64,000 bases of DNA from Lentzea guizhouensis (GCF_001701025.1 NZ_CP016793.1:3658001-3722000); one strand, 5' to 3'. Shown: positions 15,465 to 25,706, counted from the stretch's first letter. Notes: generated by a model not told the origin, from the sequence alone. Numbers and translations: made by a program.

Positions 15465-15518
15465 CTGCCTGACCAGGCATATGCTGCCACGCCATATCGA
15501 TATCTAGATCTAGGCATA
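15465..15518. promoter_or_regulatory. Operator-like motif copies upstream of transfer operon
   Basis: On the minus strand, 15518-15502 reads TATGCCTAGATCTAGAT, matching the arms of the palindrome at 13736-13774. A weaker copy (TATGCCTGGTCAGGCAG) reads from 15481 to 15465, 37 bases away. Both lie 80-140 bases before the Xis-like gene and transfer operon. ATATCGATAT and CTAGATCTAG, two 10-bp palindromes, overlap the good copy. They are likely target sites of the element regulator. Confidence 0.6.
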
Positions 15519-15599
15519 GAGTTCGTCGTTGTGTTCCGGCGTACTTGATGCAGCGGCCCGCAAAACCGCGAGTCGCACATCAAGTAAGGAAACACAATC

Positions 15600-15791
15600 A
15601 TGAATTTGTCGCGTACAAACCTGCTTTCTATCAGGCAAGTGGCGTGGTTGACCGGTGGCAGCGTGGCGAGCGTGTGCCGCGCTATCCGTGTCGGCACGCT
15701 TCCCGTGGTGTGGCGGCGCGACCGGGTGTGGATTCCGGCCGACGCCGTGGCGCACCTGGCGGATTCGCCGATGGGCGGTGTTCGCCGATGA
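15600..15791 (+). CDS. Excisionase-like HTH protein
   Basis: A 63-residue protein with a winged-helix/MerR-type DNA-binding fold of the HTH_17 class: LLSIRQVAWLTGGSVASVCRAIRVGTLPVVWRRDRVWIPADAV. AAGGAAA precedes the ATG. Such proteins act as excisionases with tyrosine integrases; with a serine integrase it could instead be a recombination directionality factor or a simple regulator. It is the first gene of a tightly packed operon in which each stop overlaps the next start, continuing with WhiB, a membrane protein and the translocase. Confidence 0.7.
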   Translation: MNLSRTNLLSIRQVAWLTGGSVASVCRAIRVGTLPVVWRRDRVWIPADAVAHLADSPMGGVRR

Positions 15792-16132
15792 ACGAGCACT
15801 ACGAGCGGGTCGCCGCAGAACTTGACGAGTTCGCGGAGCTGGCTGACGAGGAGTTGGCGCACACGGTCCGCAACACGGGCCTGTGCGGGTGGTTGTCGAC
15901 CAGTGGTGAGTATCCCGAGTGGACCGGAGAGTTTCGGGCGGATCGTGAGCTGGCCGCGCGAGTGTGTGCGGCGTGCCCGGTGCAGCGTGAGTGTCTGGAA
16001 TGGGAGTTCCGCACCCGTGGTCACGCGACGTCGGGGGTATGGGGTCCCCTGCCCGAGGATGCGCGTCGTGCGATCTACAAGTGCTGGGAGGAACGCCGCG
16101 ACGGCGGCACTGTGGCGGGTGAGCGGCCATGA
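15788..16132 (+). CDS. WhiB-family iron-sulfur transcription factor
   Basis: A 114-residue protein from ATG 15788, which overlaps the previous stop (ATGA). The WhiB cluster-binding cysteines are seen as TGLCGW near residue 33 and VCAACPVQREC near residues 65-75 (C-x2-C-x5-C), followed by the GVWGPL turn that replaces the usual GVWGG. WhiB proteins bind a 4Fe-4S cluster and the primary sigma factor. One inside an integrative element may tie transfer or host expression to redox state. The basic C-terminal tail (KCWEERR) fits DNA contact. Confidence 0.85.
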   Translation: MNEHYERVAAELDEFAELADEELAHTVRNTGLCGWLSTSGEYPEWTGEFRADRELAARVCAACPVQRECLEWEFRTRGHATSGVWGPLPEDARRAIYKCWEERRDGGTVAGERP

Positions 16133-16464
16133 CTGGGATCGAGTTGTCCCCTCCGCTCATGCTGGCCGGGCTGGTTGCCGTGCTGCTGCTGTGGGTGGCA
16201 TGGCGTCTGTCAGTCCGGCGGGCACGCAAGGCCGCTGAGGCCACCCGTCGTGGCGGGCGGCTGCTGTCCCTGACTGGTCGGGTCCTTGTCGGCGCAGCGC
16301 TCATCTCCGGCGTGCAGTGGTTGGCACTCGCGCATCCGAACGCGTCGGGGTGGGCGAAGCTGGCCGCTCTGATGGTGCCCGCGCTGTTCGCGTCGTGGGT
16401 CTTGGTGCGGGCGCTGACGGTGGTCTCCAACGAAGATCAACTTCGGGGTCGGCGCCGGCGATGA
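16129..16464 (+). CDS. Small element membrane protein upstream of translocase
   Basis: A 111-residue protein with three hydrophobic segments: PPLMLAGLVAVLLLWVAW, LLSLTGRVLVGAALISGVQWLAL and LAALMVPALFASWVLV. Both ends are basic. Its start overlaps the WhiB stop (ATGA), and its own stop overlaps the translocase start, so it is strongly coupled to transfer. The position matches the small Spd- or TraA-like membrane proteins next to TraB in actinobacterial conjugative elements. The role as a translocase partner is inferred. Confidence 0.6.
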   Translation: MTGIELSPPLMLAGLVAVLLLWVAWRLSVRRARKAAEATRRGGRLLSLTGRVLVGAALISGVQWLALAHPNASGWAKLAALMVPALFASWVLVRALTVVSNEDQLRGRRRR

Positions 16465-18794
16465 CCCACCAAGATGATCATGAAAACCCGAGCGCCGAAC
16501 TTGTCCGTCAAGTCCTAGATGGAGAGTTCGTCAGCGACGAAGAAACTATTGCAGCACAACGTAAACCCTGTCCGTTGATCAAGCCTGCGGTGAGGTCGAT
16601 TGCGGATCTTGACGGGGTGGTTCGGGCGCGGTCGGTAATCGCCTATCGAGCACGTAACGCGCCGCGTGATCTCGCCCGCCTGGCGTGGTTCCTCACGAGG
16701 GGGACCGGGCGCTGGATCGCCCGTGGTTGGCGGTGGGCGTCGTACGCGGACCTTCGTGCCGACGCACGGGCGGCACGGATGGCCGGGGACGTGCAGGCGC
16801 GGCGCACGGCGCAGGAGTTGATCAGGTCCGACGCGCGGGCACGGTGGGCCAAGTTGGGGATCTTCCTCCGCAGGGCGCTTGTCGGCGCAGCGGGCGTGAC
16901 GGCGCTGCTGGTTCTCCTGGCGCTCGTAGAGGCGGTTCTGGACCGCTCGGGTATGCCGGGGTGGCTTCAGGCCGTCTACGCCGTCAGGGACGCTCTGACG
17001 GCCGCTGTGTCGGCGGTGTGGCCGTGGGTGCCCCCGGTCACCGTGGCGTGGCTCGTCGGCGCGGCCGTGTGGGAGGGCCGTGACCGCACACCGGGTGCGG
17101 GATGGCTGACACGGCCCGACCGCGACGATTCCGGTTCCTGGGTGGACGAAAGGATGATCACCAGGGCCCTTGCGCACCTCGGAATCGCCTCGCTGAACTC
17201 GTTCCTCAAAGGTGGCGGTGAACTCGTCTACACCGTTGCGGCGCGAAAGGACGGCGACGGAACTCAGGCGCAAATCCGCTTGCCGCTCGGGGTGACAGCC
17301 GAGATGGTGTCCGATCGACGAAAAGTGTTGGCAGCGAACCTAGGGCGTGCGTCATTGGAGACGTGGCCTACCACGGGCGAGGAAGACGGAGTTCTTGATC
17401 TGTGGGTGGCTGACAAGGGCACGCTTTCCGGTGGTGCAGGTGAATGGCCGTTGTTGCATGACGGGGCCGTCGACGTGTTCGAGGGTGTCCCGTTCGGCCT
17501 GACGCAACGCGGTTTGGTAATCAACGCGCCGCTGATCGGAAGTAACTGGTTAGTCGGCGGCCGACCGGGTCAGGGAAAGACGAACCTTCTCCGAGTGCTC
17601 ATGGTCGGCGCAGCCCTGGATCCGACCGCCGAACTCTGGGCGTTCGTGATGGGTGAAAGCCCGGATTTCGAACCGCTGGCACCGCGCCTGAGTCGCTACC
17701 GAATGGGAATGGATGACTCGGTTGCGGCTGACGCCGTTCAGGATCTCGAAGATCTACTCAACGAAATGGAGCGACGCGGACGCGTTCTCGGGGAGCAGTC
17801 GGGCCGACCGCCGAAGGTTTCCCGCAGGCTCGCTGACAATCCCCGGTTGGGCCTGCACCCCATCATCTTGTCGGTCGACGAGTGTCACGAACTCTTCCAG
17901 CATCCGAAGCATGGAAAGCGCGCGGCGGAACTCGCGGTCAAGCTGATCAAGCGCGGTCGCAAGTACGCAATCATTCTCCTGTTGGCCACCCAGTCGCCGA
18001 CAAAGGACAGTATCCCCAAGGAGATCACGCGGAACGTGTCGTGCGGCGCGGCGTTCGCTGTAGCGGACCACATCGCCAATGACGGGCTGCTGGGATCGGG
18101 AAAGTATCGCGCGGGTGTGCGCGCAACCGAACTGAGGATGCACACCGATCGGGGAACCTGTGTTGCCGTCGGCGTCACCCATAATGCGTTCGAACTTGTC
18201 CGCACGTTCTATCTTCCATTTGAAGACGGCGTTGATGAAGTCACCCCCATCATTGCTCGTGCGCTGGCAAATCTGGAGATATTGCCGGTCGCGGCCGGCT
18301 GGACCTTGAAAGAAATTGAGAATTCCGCGGCTGTCGATCAACTGACTGATATCCAAGGTGTGCTTGAAGGGGAATCCCGTGTTCGCACTCAAACTGTTCT
18401 CGCTCGACTCGTCGCGCTCAATTCCAGGGAGTATGAACCGTGGACGGCGCGCGACCTTCGCGCCGCACTTCTCGGGTTCGGAATTCGGCCGCGAAAGTCT
18501 GACGGTTCGATGGTGGTCCGCAGTGAGGACGTGGCGGATGCAATCGCTCGCAGGAACCGTGAGGGTGTTGACTCTCAGGCCACAGTGGACGGCGGGGAGG
18601 CGTCAGGGAGTCAGGGAGCTTTCCCTGTCGCCTCCCTGGGGCTGACTCCCTCTGCTGATCAGCGGGAACGTCCTACGGGGAGGATAGACAGCGGGTCTGA
18701 GCCTGGCGCGTCAACTAGCCGGAATCGGGCCGTTCACTGGGACGACGGTGGCTCCCTCCCTGAGGGTGAGGAGGTGTCGCCGGACAGTGAATGA
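16461..18794 (+). CDS. FtsK/SpoIIIE-family conjugative DNA translocase (TraB-like)
   Basis: A 777-residue protein. Two membrane helices lie near residues 138-205. The motor has Walker A GGRPGQGKTN near residue 366, Walker B IILSVDECHEL near residue 467, and an ATQSPTKD sensor segment, as in FtsK-HerA ATPases of actinobacterial elements. A winged-helix-like region follows (WTARDLRAALLGFGIRPRKSDGS), where FtsK carries its DNA-recognition gamma domain, then a low-complexity tail. TraB proteins move double-stranded DNA between mycelial cells, so one such protein can suffice for conjugation. The start is ATG 16461, overlapping the previous stop. Confidence 0.85.
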   Translation: MTHQDDHENPSAELVRQVLDGEFVSDEETIAAQRKPCPLIKPAVRSIADLDGVVRARSVIAYRARNAPRDLARLAWFLTRGTGRWIARGWRWASYADLRADARAARMAGDVQARRTAQELIRSDARARWAKLGIFLRRALVGAAGVTALLVLLALVEAVLDRSGMPGWLQAVYAVRDALTAAVSAVWPWVPPVTVAWLVGAAVWEGRDRTPGAGWLTRPDRDDSGSWVDERMITRALAHLGIASLNSFLKGGGELVYTVAARKDGDGTQAQIRLPLGVTAEMVSDRRKVLAANLGRASLETWPTTGEEDGVLDLWVADKGTLSGGAGEWPLLHDGAVDVFEGVPFGLTQRGLVINAPLIGSNWLVGGRPGQGKTNLLRVLMVGAALDPTAELWAFVMGESPDFEPLAPRLSRYRMGMDDSVAADAVQDLEDLLNEMERRGRVLGEQSGRPPKVSRRLADNPRLGLHPIILSVDECHELFQHPKHGKRAAELAVKLIKRGRKYAIILLLATQSPTKDSIPKEITRNVSCGAAFAVADHIANDGLLGSGKYRAGVRATELRMHTDRGTCVAVGVTHNAFELVRTFYLPFEDGVDEVTPIIARALANLEILPVAAGWTLKEIENSAAVDQLTDIQGVLEGESRVRTQTVLARLVALNSREYEPWTARDLRAALLGFGIRPRKSDGSMVVRSEDVADAIARRNREGVDSQATVDGGEASGSQGAFPVASLGLTPSADQRERPTGRIDSGSEPGASTSRNRAVHWDDGGSLPEGEEVSPDSE

Positions 18795-18960
18795 GCCGTT
18801 CGGTCCGGGCGACGCTAGAACGTCGCTAGGTAAAGCTCAGACCCGTGCGGTAGACGACGCCTACACCCTGACGAGAGCGGCGCGCATTATCCGTCTTGCG
18901 CTTGCCAGGCGGAGGATTGCTAGGGAGCGAATCGAGCAAGGTTCGGAGGACAGTCGGTAG
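18787..18960 (+). CDS. Small basic protein at end of transfer operon
   Basis: A 57-residue protein from GTG 18787, overlapping the end of the translocase gene by eight bases, with GAGGAGG upstream in the translocase coding region. It is strongly basic and helical in its second half (IIRLALARRRIARERIEQG), compatible with nucleic-acid or membrane-surface binding. No family was recognised. It closes the transfer operon just before a strong bidirectional hairpin. Confidence 0.5.
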   Translation: MNEPFGPGDARTSLGKAQTRAVDDAYTLTRAARIIRLALARRRIARERIEQGSEDSR

Positions 18961-18972
18961 TTCTCGAAAAAG

Positions 18973-19004
18973 CAACGGCCCTCTCCGTTCGGAGAGGGCC
19001 GTTG
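18973..19004. terminator. Bidirectional terminator between transfer operon and integrase
   Basis: A perfect 14-bp stem (CAACGGCCCTCTCC and complement) with a GTTC loop. It is flanked by an A run on the left and GTGTTT on the right, so it can serve both convergent transcripts. Confidence 0.85.
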
Positions 19005-19015
19005 GTGTTTGGTTC

Positions 19016-20470
19016 TTATGCGTAGCGCCACTTGATGTCTAGGCGGTCACCGTCGAAGCTACGGGTTCCCGGACGTGCTCTGTAGAGAACGACCTTGTCA
19101 ATGAACAGCCGAAGGAACTCCCGCTTCTCGTCGAGCGTCATCTCAGGCCACGCTTCGCGGGCTCCCTCAATGTCGATATTCACAACCGGAGGTGGAAGCT
19201 CCGTTAGCTCATTGCGCAGCGTTTGTTCGTGTTCGCCTAGAGCGCTACGTGCAGCCTGCCATTCCCCGAACGTCAGTTCGCCGGGCTTAGCCCAGAGGGT
19301 AGCCAACTCGCCGCGTTGCTTCTCGATCGCGTCCAGTGCGTCAATGATTTCCATCCTGCGCGGCCCGTGCTCATCGGCTCCGATCGCGTTCAGGAATTCA
19401 GGCTTGTCCAACTCTGCGAACAAGCGCTCGGCTACGTACTCCTCGCTTTCTTTGAGCATGATGCCGGTGCAAGCGCGCCCGCCTTTGGTGGTGTGGCAAA
19501 GCAGGTAGGGAATCTTTCCGCGCTTGCCGACGCGATGGATGGTTCCGGAAAGTGGGTTTCCGCAGACACCGCATACGGCCAGTCCTCCCGTGAGGAGGTA
19601 TTTCCTGCCGGGTGCAGTGCTGCGCTTTGGGTTCAGGATCTTGTGCTCGGTGCCGTCAGCCTTGCGAACGTTGCGCGGTTCGGAGAGCTTTAGGCGGCAG
19701 GCTTGCCATGTGTCATCGGTCAGGATTGGCTCCCAGTTTCCTCGCCCGATCACGCGTCCTTGGCGAACGAGATAACCGGCAATGGCAGGCCTGGTTACCA
19801 TGCTGCGTACCGTGTTCACGGTAACCGCGCCTCCTTTCGCGCCGCGAAACCCTTGCTCTTTCAGCTGCGCTGCGATGTTGCCCAGCGACCAACCGGACAA
19901 CACCAACTCTGCGGCGCGTCGTACCGCGTTCGCCTCTTCCGGATGCTGTACGTAAGTTTTCACGCCATCGTCACGCGTGGCGTGCCTAAAGCCGAAGCTA
20001 GGCCCGCCTGGTGGCTCTCCGCGTGCCGCTTTCGCGTCGAATTTGTCCTGAATTCGCCTCTTGATGATGCGTACTTCCTCGGCGTTCAGTACGGCCTTGA
20101 TTCCCGCCACTGCCGTGCGCACGTGGACGATGCCGTCACGTTTAGTGTGCAGCTCCGAAATGCCTGCCCCATCCATCAACGCGGCGAACTCGAACCACTG
20201 CACCTCGCGCCGCTCAATACGCGACTGCTCAATGGCCCACACGTGAGCCACCTCGCAGCGTTCGAGTGCCTGACGTAGTGCGTTGTAGTCGGGACGAACC
20301 ACGTCGTCCTTCGCTGCTGACAGGTCGTTGTCGGAGAACACCCTCACGGGCACACCAGGCCACGTCTGCGCCGCGTACTCGCGACCGTAGGTCTCCTGAG
20401 TCTTGACCCCCTCCTTCCGGCCTGCGCGGTCGATCGAGATGCGGCAATACAGTGCTACGTACCTGGTCAT
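19016..20470 (-). CDS. int: Large serine recombinase (integrase)
   Basis: A 484-residue large serine integrase. The N-terminal resolvase domain begins RYVALYCRIS with the nucleophile Ser12, followed by FSDNDLSAAKDDVVRPDY, the conserved EQSRIERR and GGPSFGFRH. The recombinase domain continues to a zinc ribbon (CGVCGNPLSG ... LLCHTTKGGRACTG) and a coiled-coil segment around residues 400-440. It integrates the element at the metallophosphoesterase attB; the start lies 42 bases inside attR, where attP normally sits for this family. ATG 20470 is chosen because the N terminus then fits the family. An upstream in-frame extension crosses attR antisense to the host gene and is spurious. Confidence 0.93.
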   Translation of the reverse strand: MTRYVALYCRISIDRAGRKEGVKTQETYGREYAAQTWPGVPVRVFSDNDLSAAKDDVVRPDYNALRQALERCEVAHVWAIEQSRIERREVQWFEFAALMDGAGISELHTKRDGIVHVRTAVAGIKAVLNAEEVRIIKRRIQDKFDAKAARGEPPGGPSFGFRHATRDDGVKTYVQHPEEANAVRRAAELVLSGWSLGNIAAQLKEQGFRGAKGGAVTVNTVRSMVTRPAIAGYLVRQGRVIGRGNWEPILTDDTWQACRLKLSEPRNVRKADGTEHKILNPKRSTAPGRKYLLTGGLAVCGVCGNPLSGTIHRVGKRGKIPYLLCHTTKGGRACTGIMLKESEEYVAERLFAELDKPEFLNAIGADEHGPRRMEIIDALDAIEKQRGELATLWAKPGELTFGEWQAARSALGEHEQTLRNELTELPPPVVNIDIEGAREAWPEMTLDEKREFLRLFIDKVVLYRARPGTRSFDGDRLDIKWRYA

Positions 20471-20487
20471 GGGACCGATCGTGCGCC

Positions 20488-20516
20488 GGTTACGTCTAGC
20501 CTGCAAACCGCAACCG
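20488..20516. other. attR of serine-integrase element
   Basis: The shared core ACCG is at 20513-20516, with host coding resuming as GGT GAC AAC (Gly-Asp-Asn). The element arm GGTTACGTCT at 20488-20497 is the inverted partner of AGACGTAACC at 12358-12367. In the rebuilt attP the arms are 32 bases apart and symmetric about the AC of the core. Confidence 0.8.
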
Positions 20517-21730
20517 GTGACAACACCGACAACCACGAGCACGTCGAGCTCGACTGGTTCCTCACCGTCCTCAACGGCGGCAGCATCACGCCGAACACCG
20601 GCGACGCGCGGTACGAAGGCGTGCAGAACGCGGCCATCAGCACGTTCTGGCAGCCGGACCTCAGCGGCACCGACGACTACAAGAGCAAGGGCTTCCCGCG
20701 GCTGCCAGGGCTCCTCGACGCCGCCGTCAGCACGTTCACCAGCCCCGGCCTCGACATCCCCTGGTACTCCACGATCGGCAACCACGACGACAGCGTGGTC
20801 GGCGCGCTGCCCGACGGGTTGCTCGACAGCTGGTACACCGGGCGCAAGAAGATCGTCGGGTTCGGTGACCCGGTGCAGAACGCGAAGGTGGCCAAGGCGT
20901 TCAACGACCCCACGGCCATCCCCGAGGCGATGGCGATCCTCGCGAGTGGCGGCGTCGTCCGCACCGTGACGCCCGATGACCGTCGCAGGCTGTTCACCAC
21001 CGGCGAGTACGTGCGCAAGCATCTGCAGACGGGCGGACACGGCTACACGGACGCCAACGCGGACGGTGTGGACGTGTTCTACACGTTCCGGATGGCGCCG
21101 GGCGTCACCGGCATCAGCATGGACACCACCAACCTCGCCGGGTTCTCCACCGGCTCGATCGGGCTGCACCAGCTCAACTGGATCGAGCGGACCCTCCGGC
21201 GCAACAGCTCGCTCTACTACGACTGGCTCGGGCGGCCGACCAGGCAGAACGTCAGCGACGAGCTGTTCGTGCTGTTCAGCCACCACACCAGCGGGTCGAT
21301 GGGCAACGTCCTGCCCGACCGCCGCCGGCCGCTCGACCCGCGGATGAACGGCGACGCGCTGGTCAACCTGTTGCACCGATTCCCGAACGTGCTGGCGTGG
21401 GTCAACGGGCACACGCACCGCAACGTGATCACGCCGCACCGGCACGACACCCCGTCCCGCGGCTTCTGGGAGATCAACACCGCGGCGCACGTCGACTACC
21501 CGCAGCACGCCCGCGTGATCGAGGTGGCCGACAACGGCGACGGCACGTTGTCGCTGTTCACGACCCTCCTCGAAGCCGATGCGCCGTACCAGGTCGACTA
21601 CGACGACAGGTCGGACCCGGCGCTCGCCAGCCTCTGCCGCGAGTTCACCTACAACGACATCCACTCCCGGACGGATCCGCTGGGCACACCGCTCGACCGG
21701 AACACCGAACTGCTCGTCTCGGTGCGCTGA
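20515..21730 (+). pseudogene. Metallophosphoesterase, C-terminal half (split by integrated element)
   Basis: This fragment carries most of the calcineurin-type metal motifs: GDNTDNHEHVELDWF at its start, GNHDDS near 20780, FSHHTSG near 21280 and NGHTHRN near 21408. It continues in frame from the N-terminal half at 11903 once the 8.17-kb element is removed. The whole protein resembles the Tat-exported TIGR03767-type metallophosphoesterases of actinomycetes. Without the signal peptide and the first Asp-x-His motif the fragment should be inactive. Excision could restore the gene, so the insertion may act as a reversible switch. Confidence 0.9.
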
Positions 21731-21794
21731 CGAGTGGGATGTCCCACAGCCCGTCACAAGTGATCAGGAATTTCGGCGGCCTAAGGTCGTTGAC

Positions 21795-24317
21795 GTGGCA
21801 GTGGACATCTCTCTAACCCCACCGCAGCCCCGTCCGAGCGCTGCGGCCGTGCGGCGTGCGTTGCGCCGGGCCGCTGACGGTGCCGTGCTCGACGCGACCG
21901 AGGCCGCCGTGTTGCTGCACGCGCGCGGCGAGGACCTGGACGTGCTGCTGACCGCGGCGGGCAAGGTGCGGGACGCGCACCTGCTCGCCGAGGGGCGTCC
22001 CGGGGTCGTCACGTACAGCCGGTCGGTGTTCATCCCGCTGACCAGGTTGTGCCGGGACAGGTGCCACTACTGCACGTTCGCGACCGTGCCGCACAAGCTG
22101 CCCGCCGCGTTCCTGGAGCGCGACGAGGTGCTGGCGATCGCGCGCGCGGGTGCCGAACAGGGCTGCAAGGAGGCGCTCTTCACGCTCGGGGACCGGCCGG
22201 AGGACCGGTGGCCCGCCGCGAAGGAGTGGCTGGAGGCGCGCGGCTACGAGTCCACTTTGGACTACGTGCGGGCGAGCGCCATCGCGGTGCTGGAGGAGAC
22301 CGGTCTGCTGCCGCACCTCAACCCCGGCGTGCTGAGCTGGGAGGAGCTGCAGCGGCTGCGCCCGGTCGCGTCCAGCATGGGCATGATGCTGGAGACCACG
22401 GCGGAACGGCTGTTCAGCGAGAAGGGCGGCCCGCACTACGGCAGCCCGGACAAGGACCCGGCGGTCCGGCTGCGCGTGCTCACCGACGCGGGCCGCGTCA
22501 ACGTGCCGTTCACGACCGGGATCCTCATCGGCATCGGCGAGAACCTGACCGAGCGCGCCGAGTCGCTGCTCGCGATGCGGCAGGTCGCCAAGCAGTACGG
22601 GCACATCCAGGAAGTCATCATCCAGAACTTCCGCGCGAAGCCGGACACGGCGATGCGCGGCATGCCCGACGCCGACCTGACCGAGCTCGCGGCGACGATC
22701 GCCGTCGCACGCCTCGTCATGCCGTCGACGGTCAGCGTGCAGGCGCCGCCGAACCTGGTCGGCGAGGAGTTCGACCTGATGCTGCGCGCCGGCGTCGACG
22801 ACTGGGGCGGCGTCTCGCCGATCACGCCGGACCACGTGAACCCCGAGAAGCCGTGGCCGCAGGTCGACAGGCTTGCCGACATCACCCGTGAAGCCGGTTT
22901 CTCCTTGCAGGAGCGGCTGAACGTCTACCCGCGCTACGTCCGCGCCGCGGCCGGGCAGTGGATCGACACCCGGCTCACCGCGCACGTTTCCGCGCTGTCG
23001 CTGGAGAACGGCCTCGCGAACCCGGACGCCCCCGTCGTCGGCCGCGAGTGGCAGGAGCCCGACGGCGGGCTCGACACGTTCGGCCGCGCCGACCTGAACA
23101 CCGCGATCGACACCGAAGGCCGCACCGGCGACCGGCGCGGCGACTTCGACGAGGTCTACGGCGACTGGGCCGAGCTCAAGGTTCCCGTTGCGCCGCACCG
23201 GCTTCCCGAGGACGTCCAACGCGGACTGAAGATCGCCTCGAACGACCCCGCCGCGTTGCTCGACGACACCGACGCCGCGATGGCGCTGCTGACCGCGGAC
23301 GGCGACGCGCTGGAGGAGGTGGTCCGCCTCGCCGACGAGCTGCGCCGCGAGGTGGTCGGCGACGACGTCACCTACGTGGTCAACCGGAACATCAACTTCT
23401 CGAACGTCTGCTACGTCGGCTGCCGCTTCTGCGCCTTCGCCCAGCGGGAACGCGACGCGGACGCGTTCCGGCTCTCCGCGGAGGAGGTCGCCGACCGCGC
23501 GCAGGAGGCGTGGGACGCGGGCGCCACCGAGGTCTGCATGCAGGGCGGCATCGACCCCAAGCTACCGGTGACGTACTACGCCGACGTGGTGCGCGCGATC
23601 AAGAAGCGGCTGCCGGGGATGCACGTGCACGCGTTCAGCCCGATGGAGATCGTCTCCGGCGCGGCCAAGGCGGGCGTGAGCGTGCGCGAGTGGCTGACCG
23701 ACCTGAAGGAAGCCGGCCTCGACACCATCCCCGGCACGGCCGCCGAGATCCTCGACGACGACGTGCGCTGGGTGCTGACCAAGGGCAAGCTGCCGACCGC
23801 GACCTGGCTCGACGTCGTCGGCACGGCGCACGAGCTGGGCATCCGCTCGTCGTCGACGATGATGTACGGCCACGTGGACCACCCCGGCCACTGGCTCAGC
23901 CACTTCCGGGTGCTGGCGCAGCTGCAGGACCGGACCGGCGGGCTCACCGAGTTCGTGGCGCTGCCGTTCGTGCACCGCAACGCCCCGATCTACCTGGCCG
24001 GCGTCGCCCGTCCCGGCCCGACCCGGCGCGACAACCGGGCCGTGCACGCGTTCGCGCGGCTGGCGTTGCACGGGCGCATCGACAACATCCAGTGCTCCTG
24101 GGTCAAGCTCGGCGACCAGGGCACCGCGGAGATCCTCAACGGCGGCGCGAACGACCTCGGCGGCACGCTGATGGAGGAGACGATCTCCCGCATGGCCGGG
24201 TCCGAACACGGGTCCGCGCGCACTGTGAGTGAGCTCGTTGCCATGGCTTCACTAGCAGGGCGTAACGCCCGTCAGCGAACTACGACATATGGGCGAGTGC
24301 GATCCGATCAAGAGTGA
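21795..24317 (+). CDS. fbiC: FO synthase (bifunctional CofG-CofH)
   Basis: An 840-residue fused enzyme of coenzyme F420 biosynthesis, making 7,8-didemethyl-8-hydroxy-5-deazariboflavin from tyrosine and a ribityl-pyrimidine precursor. Two radical-SAM domains are visible: [10 protein letters not shown] near residue 86 (CofG half) and [10 protein letters not shown] near residue 540 (CofH half), each with the CxxxCxxC iron-sulfur motif. The GTG at 21795 is the preferred start, since the protein then begins shortly before the conserved [15 protein letters not shown] at 21801 is equally possible. It is monocistronic. F420 supports low-potential redox enzymes typical of actinobacteria. Confidence 0.93.
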   Translation: MAVDISLTPPQPRPSAAAVRRALRRAADGAVLDATEAAVLLHARGEDLDVLLTAAGKVRDAHLLAEGRPGVVTYSRSVFIPLTRLCRDRCHYCTFATVPHKLPAAFLERDEVLAIARAGAEQGCKEALFTLGDRPEDRWPAAKEWLEARGYESTLDYVRASAIAVLEETGLLPHLNPGVLSWEELQRLRPVASSMGMMLETTAERLFSEKGGPHYGSPDKDPAVRLRVLTDAGRVNVPFTTGILIGIGENLTERAESLLAMRQVAKQYGHIQEVIIQNFRAKPDTAMRGMPDADLTELAATIAVARLVMPSTVSVQAPPNLVGEEFDLMLRAGVDDWGGVSPITPDHVNPEKPWPQVDRLADITREAGFSLQERLNVYPRYVRAAAGQWIDTRLTAHVSALSLENGLANPDAPVVGREWQEPDGGLDTFGRADLNTAIDTEGRTGDRRGDFDEVYGDWAELKVPVAPHRLPEDVQRGLKIASNDPAALLDDTDAAMALLTADGDALEEVVRLADELRREVVGDDVTYVVNRNINFSNVCYVGCRFCAFAQRERDADAFRLSAEEVADRAQEAWDAGATEVCMQGGIDPKLPVTYYADVVRAIKKRLPGMHVHAFSPMEIVSGAAKAGVSVREWLTDLKEAGLDTIPGTAAEILDDDVRWVLTKGKLPTATWLDVVGTAHELGIRSSSTMMYGHVDHPGHWLSHFRVLAQLQDRTGGLTEFVALPFVHRNAPIYLAGVARPGPTRRDNRAVHAFARLALHGRIDNIQCSWVKLGDQGTAEILNGGANDLGGTLMEETISRMAGSEHGSARTVSELVAMASLAGRNARQRTTTYGRVRSDQE

Positions 24318-24431
24318 CCGATAGTCTGACTTGGCGCATGGACGCTACCGGTCCTCGGTAGCTTGGCGGCCAATCAGTCAGCAAGGTTCACCCGTTCCGG
24401 GGTGGGCTGTGCTCTTGGGGAGGCTCGGCAA

Positions 24432-24629
24432 GTGCAAGGCGTGAGTTTTGTACTGAGTGCTGCTGTTGAGAGCAGTGTCTCGGGCGCTGGACCGGTCGGT
24501 TTGATCGCGGTCACGGCAGGAGTCGGCGGTCTGGTCTACGGCTTCGTGAAGCAGCGCCGCAAGCCGGCGACGGTCTGCGCGCAGAACCAGCGCGTCGACC
24601 TGGCCCAGCAGGACACCCCGCTGAGCTGA
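24432..24629 (+). CDS. Small membrane protein, unknown function
   Basis: A 65-residue protein from GTG 24432, with GGGGAGG nine bases upstream. There is one membrane helix (GPVGLIAVTAGVGGLVYGF) followed by a basic stretch (VKQRRKP) and a polar tail containing a single cysteine. It is likely anchored with the C terminus in the cytoplasm. It precedes trpS by 26 bases and may share its transcript. No family was recognised. Confidence 0.55.
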   Translation: MQGVSFVLSAAVESSVSGAGPVGLIAVTAGVGGLVYGFVKQRRKPATVCAQNQRVDLAQQDTPLS

Positions 24630-24643
24630 TTTCGCTGGTCTGA

Positions 24644-25681
<1,038 letters not shown>

Positions 25682-25706
25682 TGCACGTGCACTAGCGTTT
25701 TAGCTC

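Larger units (their letters stand above)
12343..20514. mobile_element. 8.17-kb integrative conjugative element (AICE-like) with serine integrase
   Basis: The boundaries come from the split host gene: excision between the AC bases at 12341-12342 and 20513-20514 restores an uninterrupted in-frame gene. Gene content is an Imm1 protein and small genes (minus strand), an HTH-TPR regulator, an Xis-like protein, WhiB, a membrane protein, an FtsK/TraB translocase, a small gene, and a large serine integrase whose start lies 42 bases from attR. Most AICEs carry a replication initiator and a tyrosine integrase in a tRNA. This one has a serine integrase in a protein gene and no recognisable Rep, so it may move only by conjugative DNA transfer plus reintegration, or be non-autonomous. 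Confidence 0.85.

Noticed and set aside
15600..15791. Proof that the HTH protein is the excisionase of the element
   Set aside because: Serine integrases use varied directionality factors that cannot be named from sequence; the protein is only excisionase-like.
19016..21757. 913-codon minus-strand frame extending the integrase upstream
   Set aside because: The part beyond 20470 is antisense to the metallophosphoesterase half and crosses the attR junction; the integrase N terminus is complete from ATG 20470.
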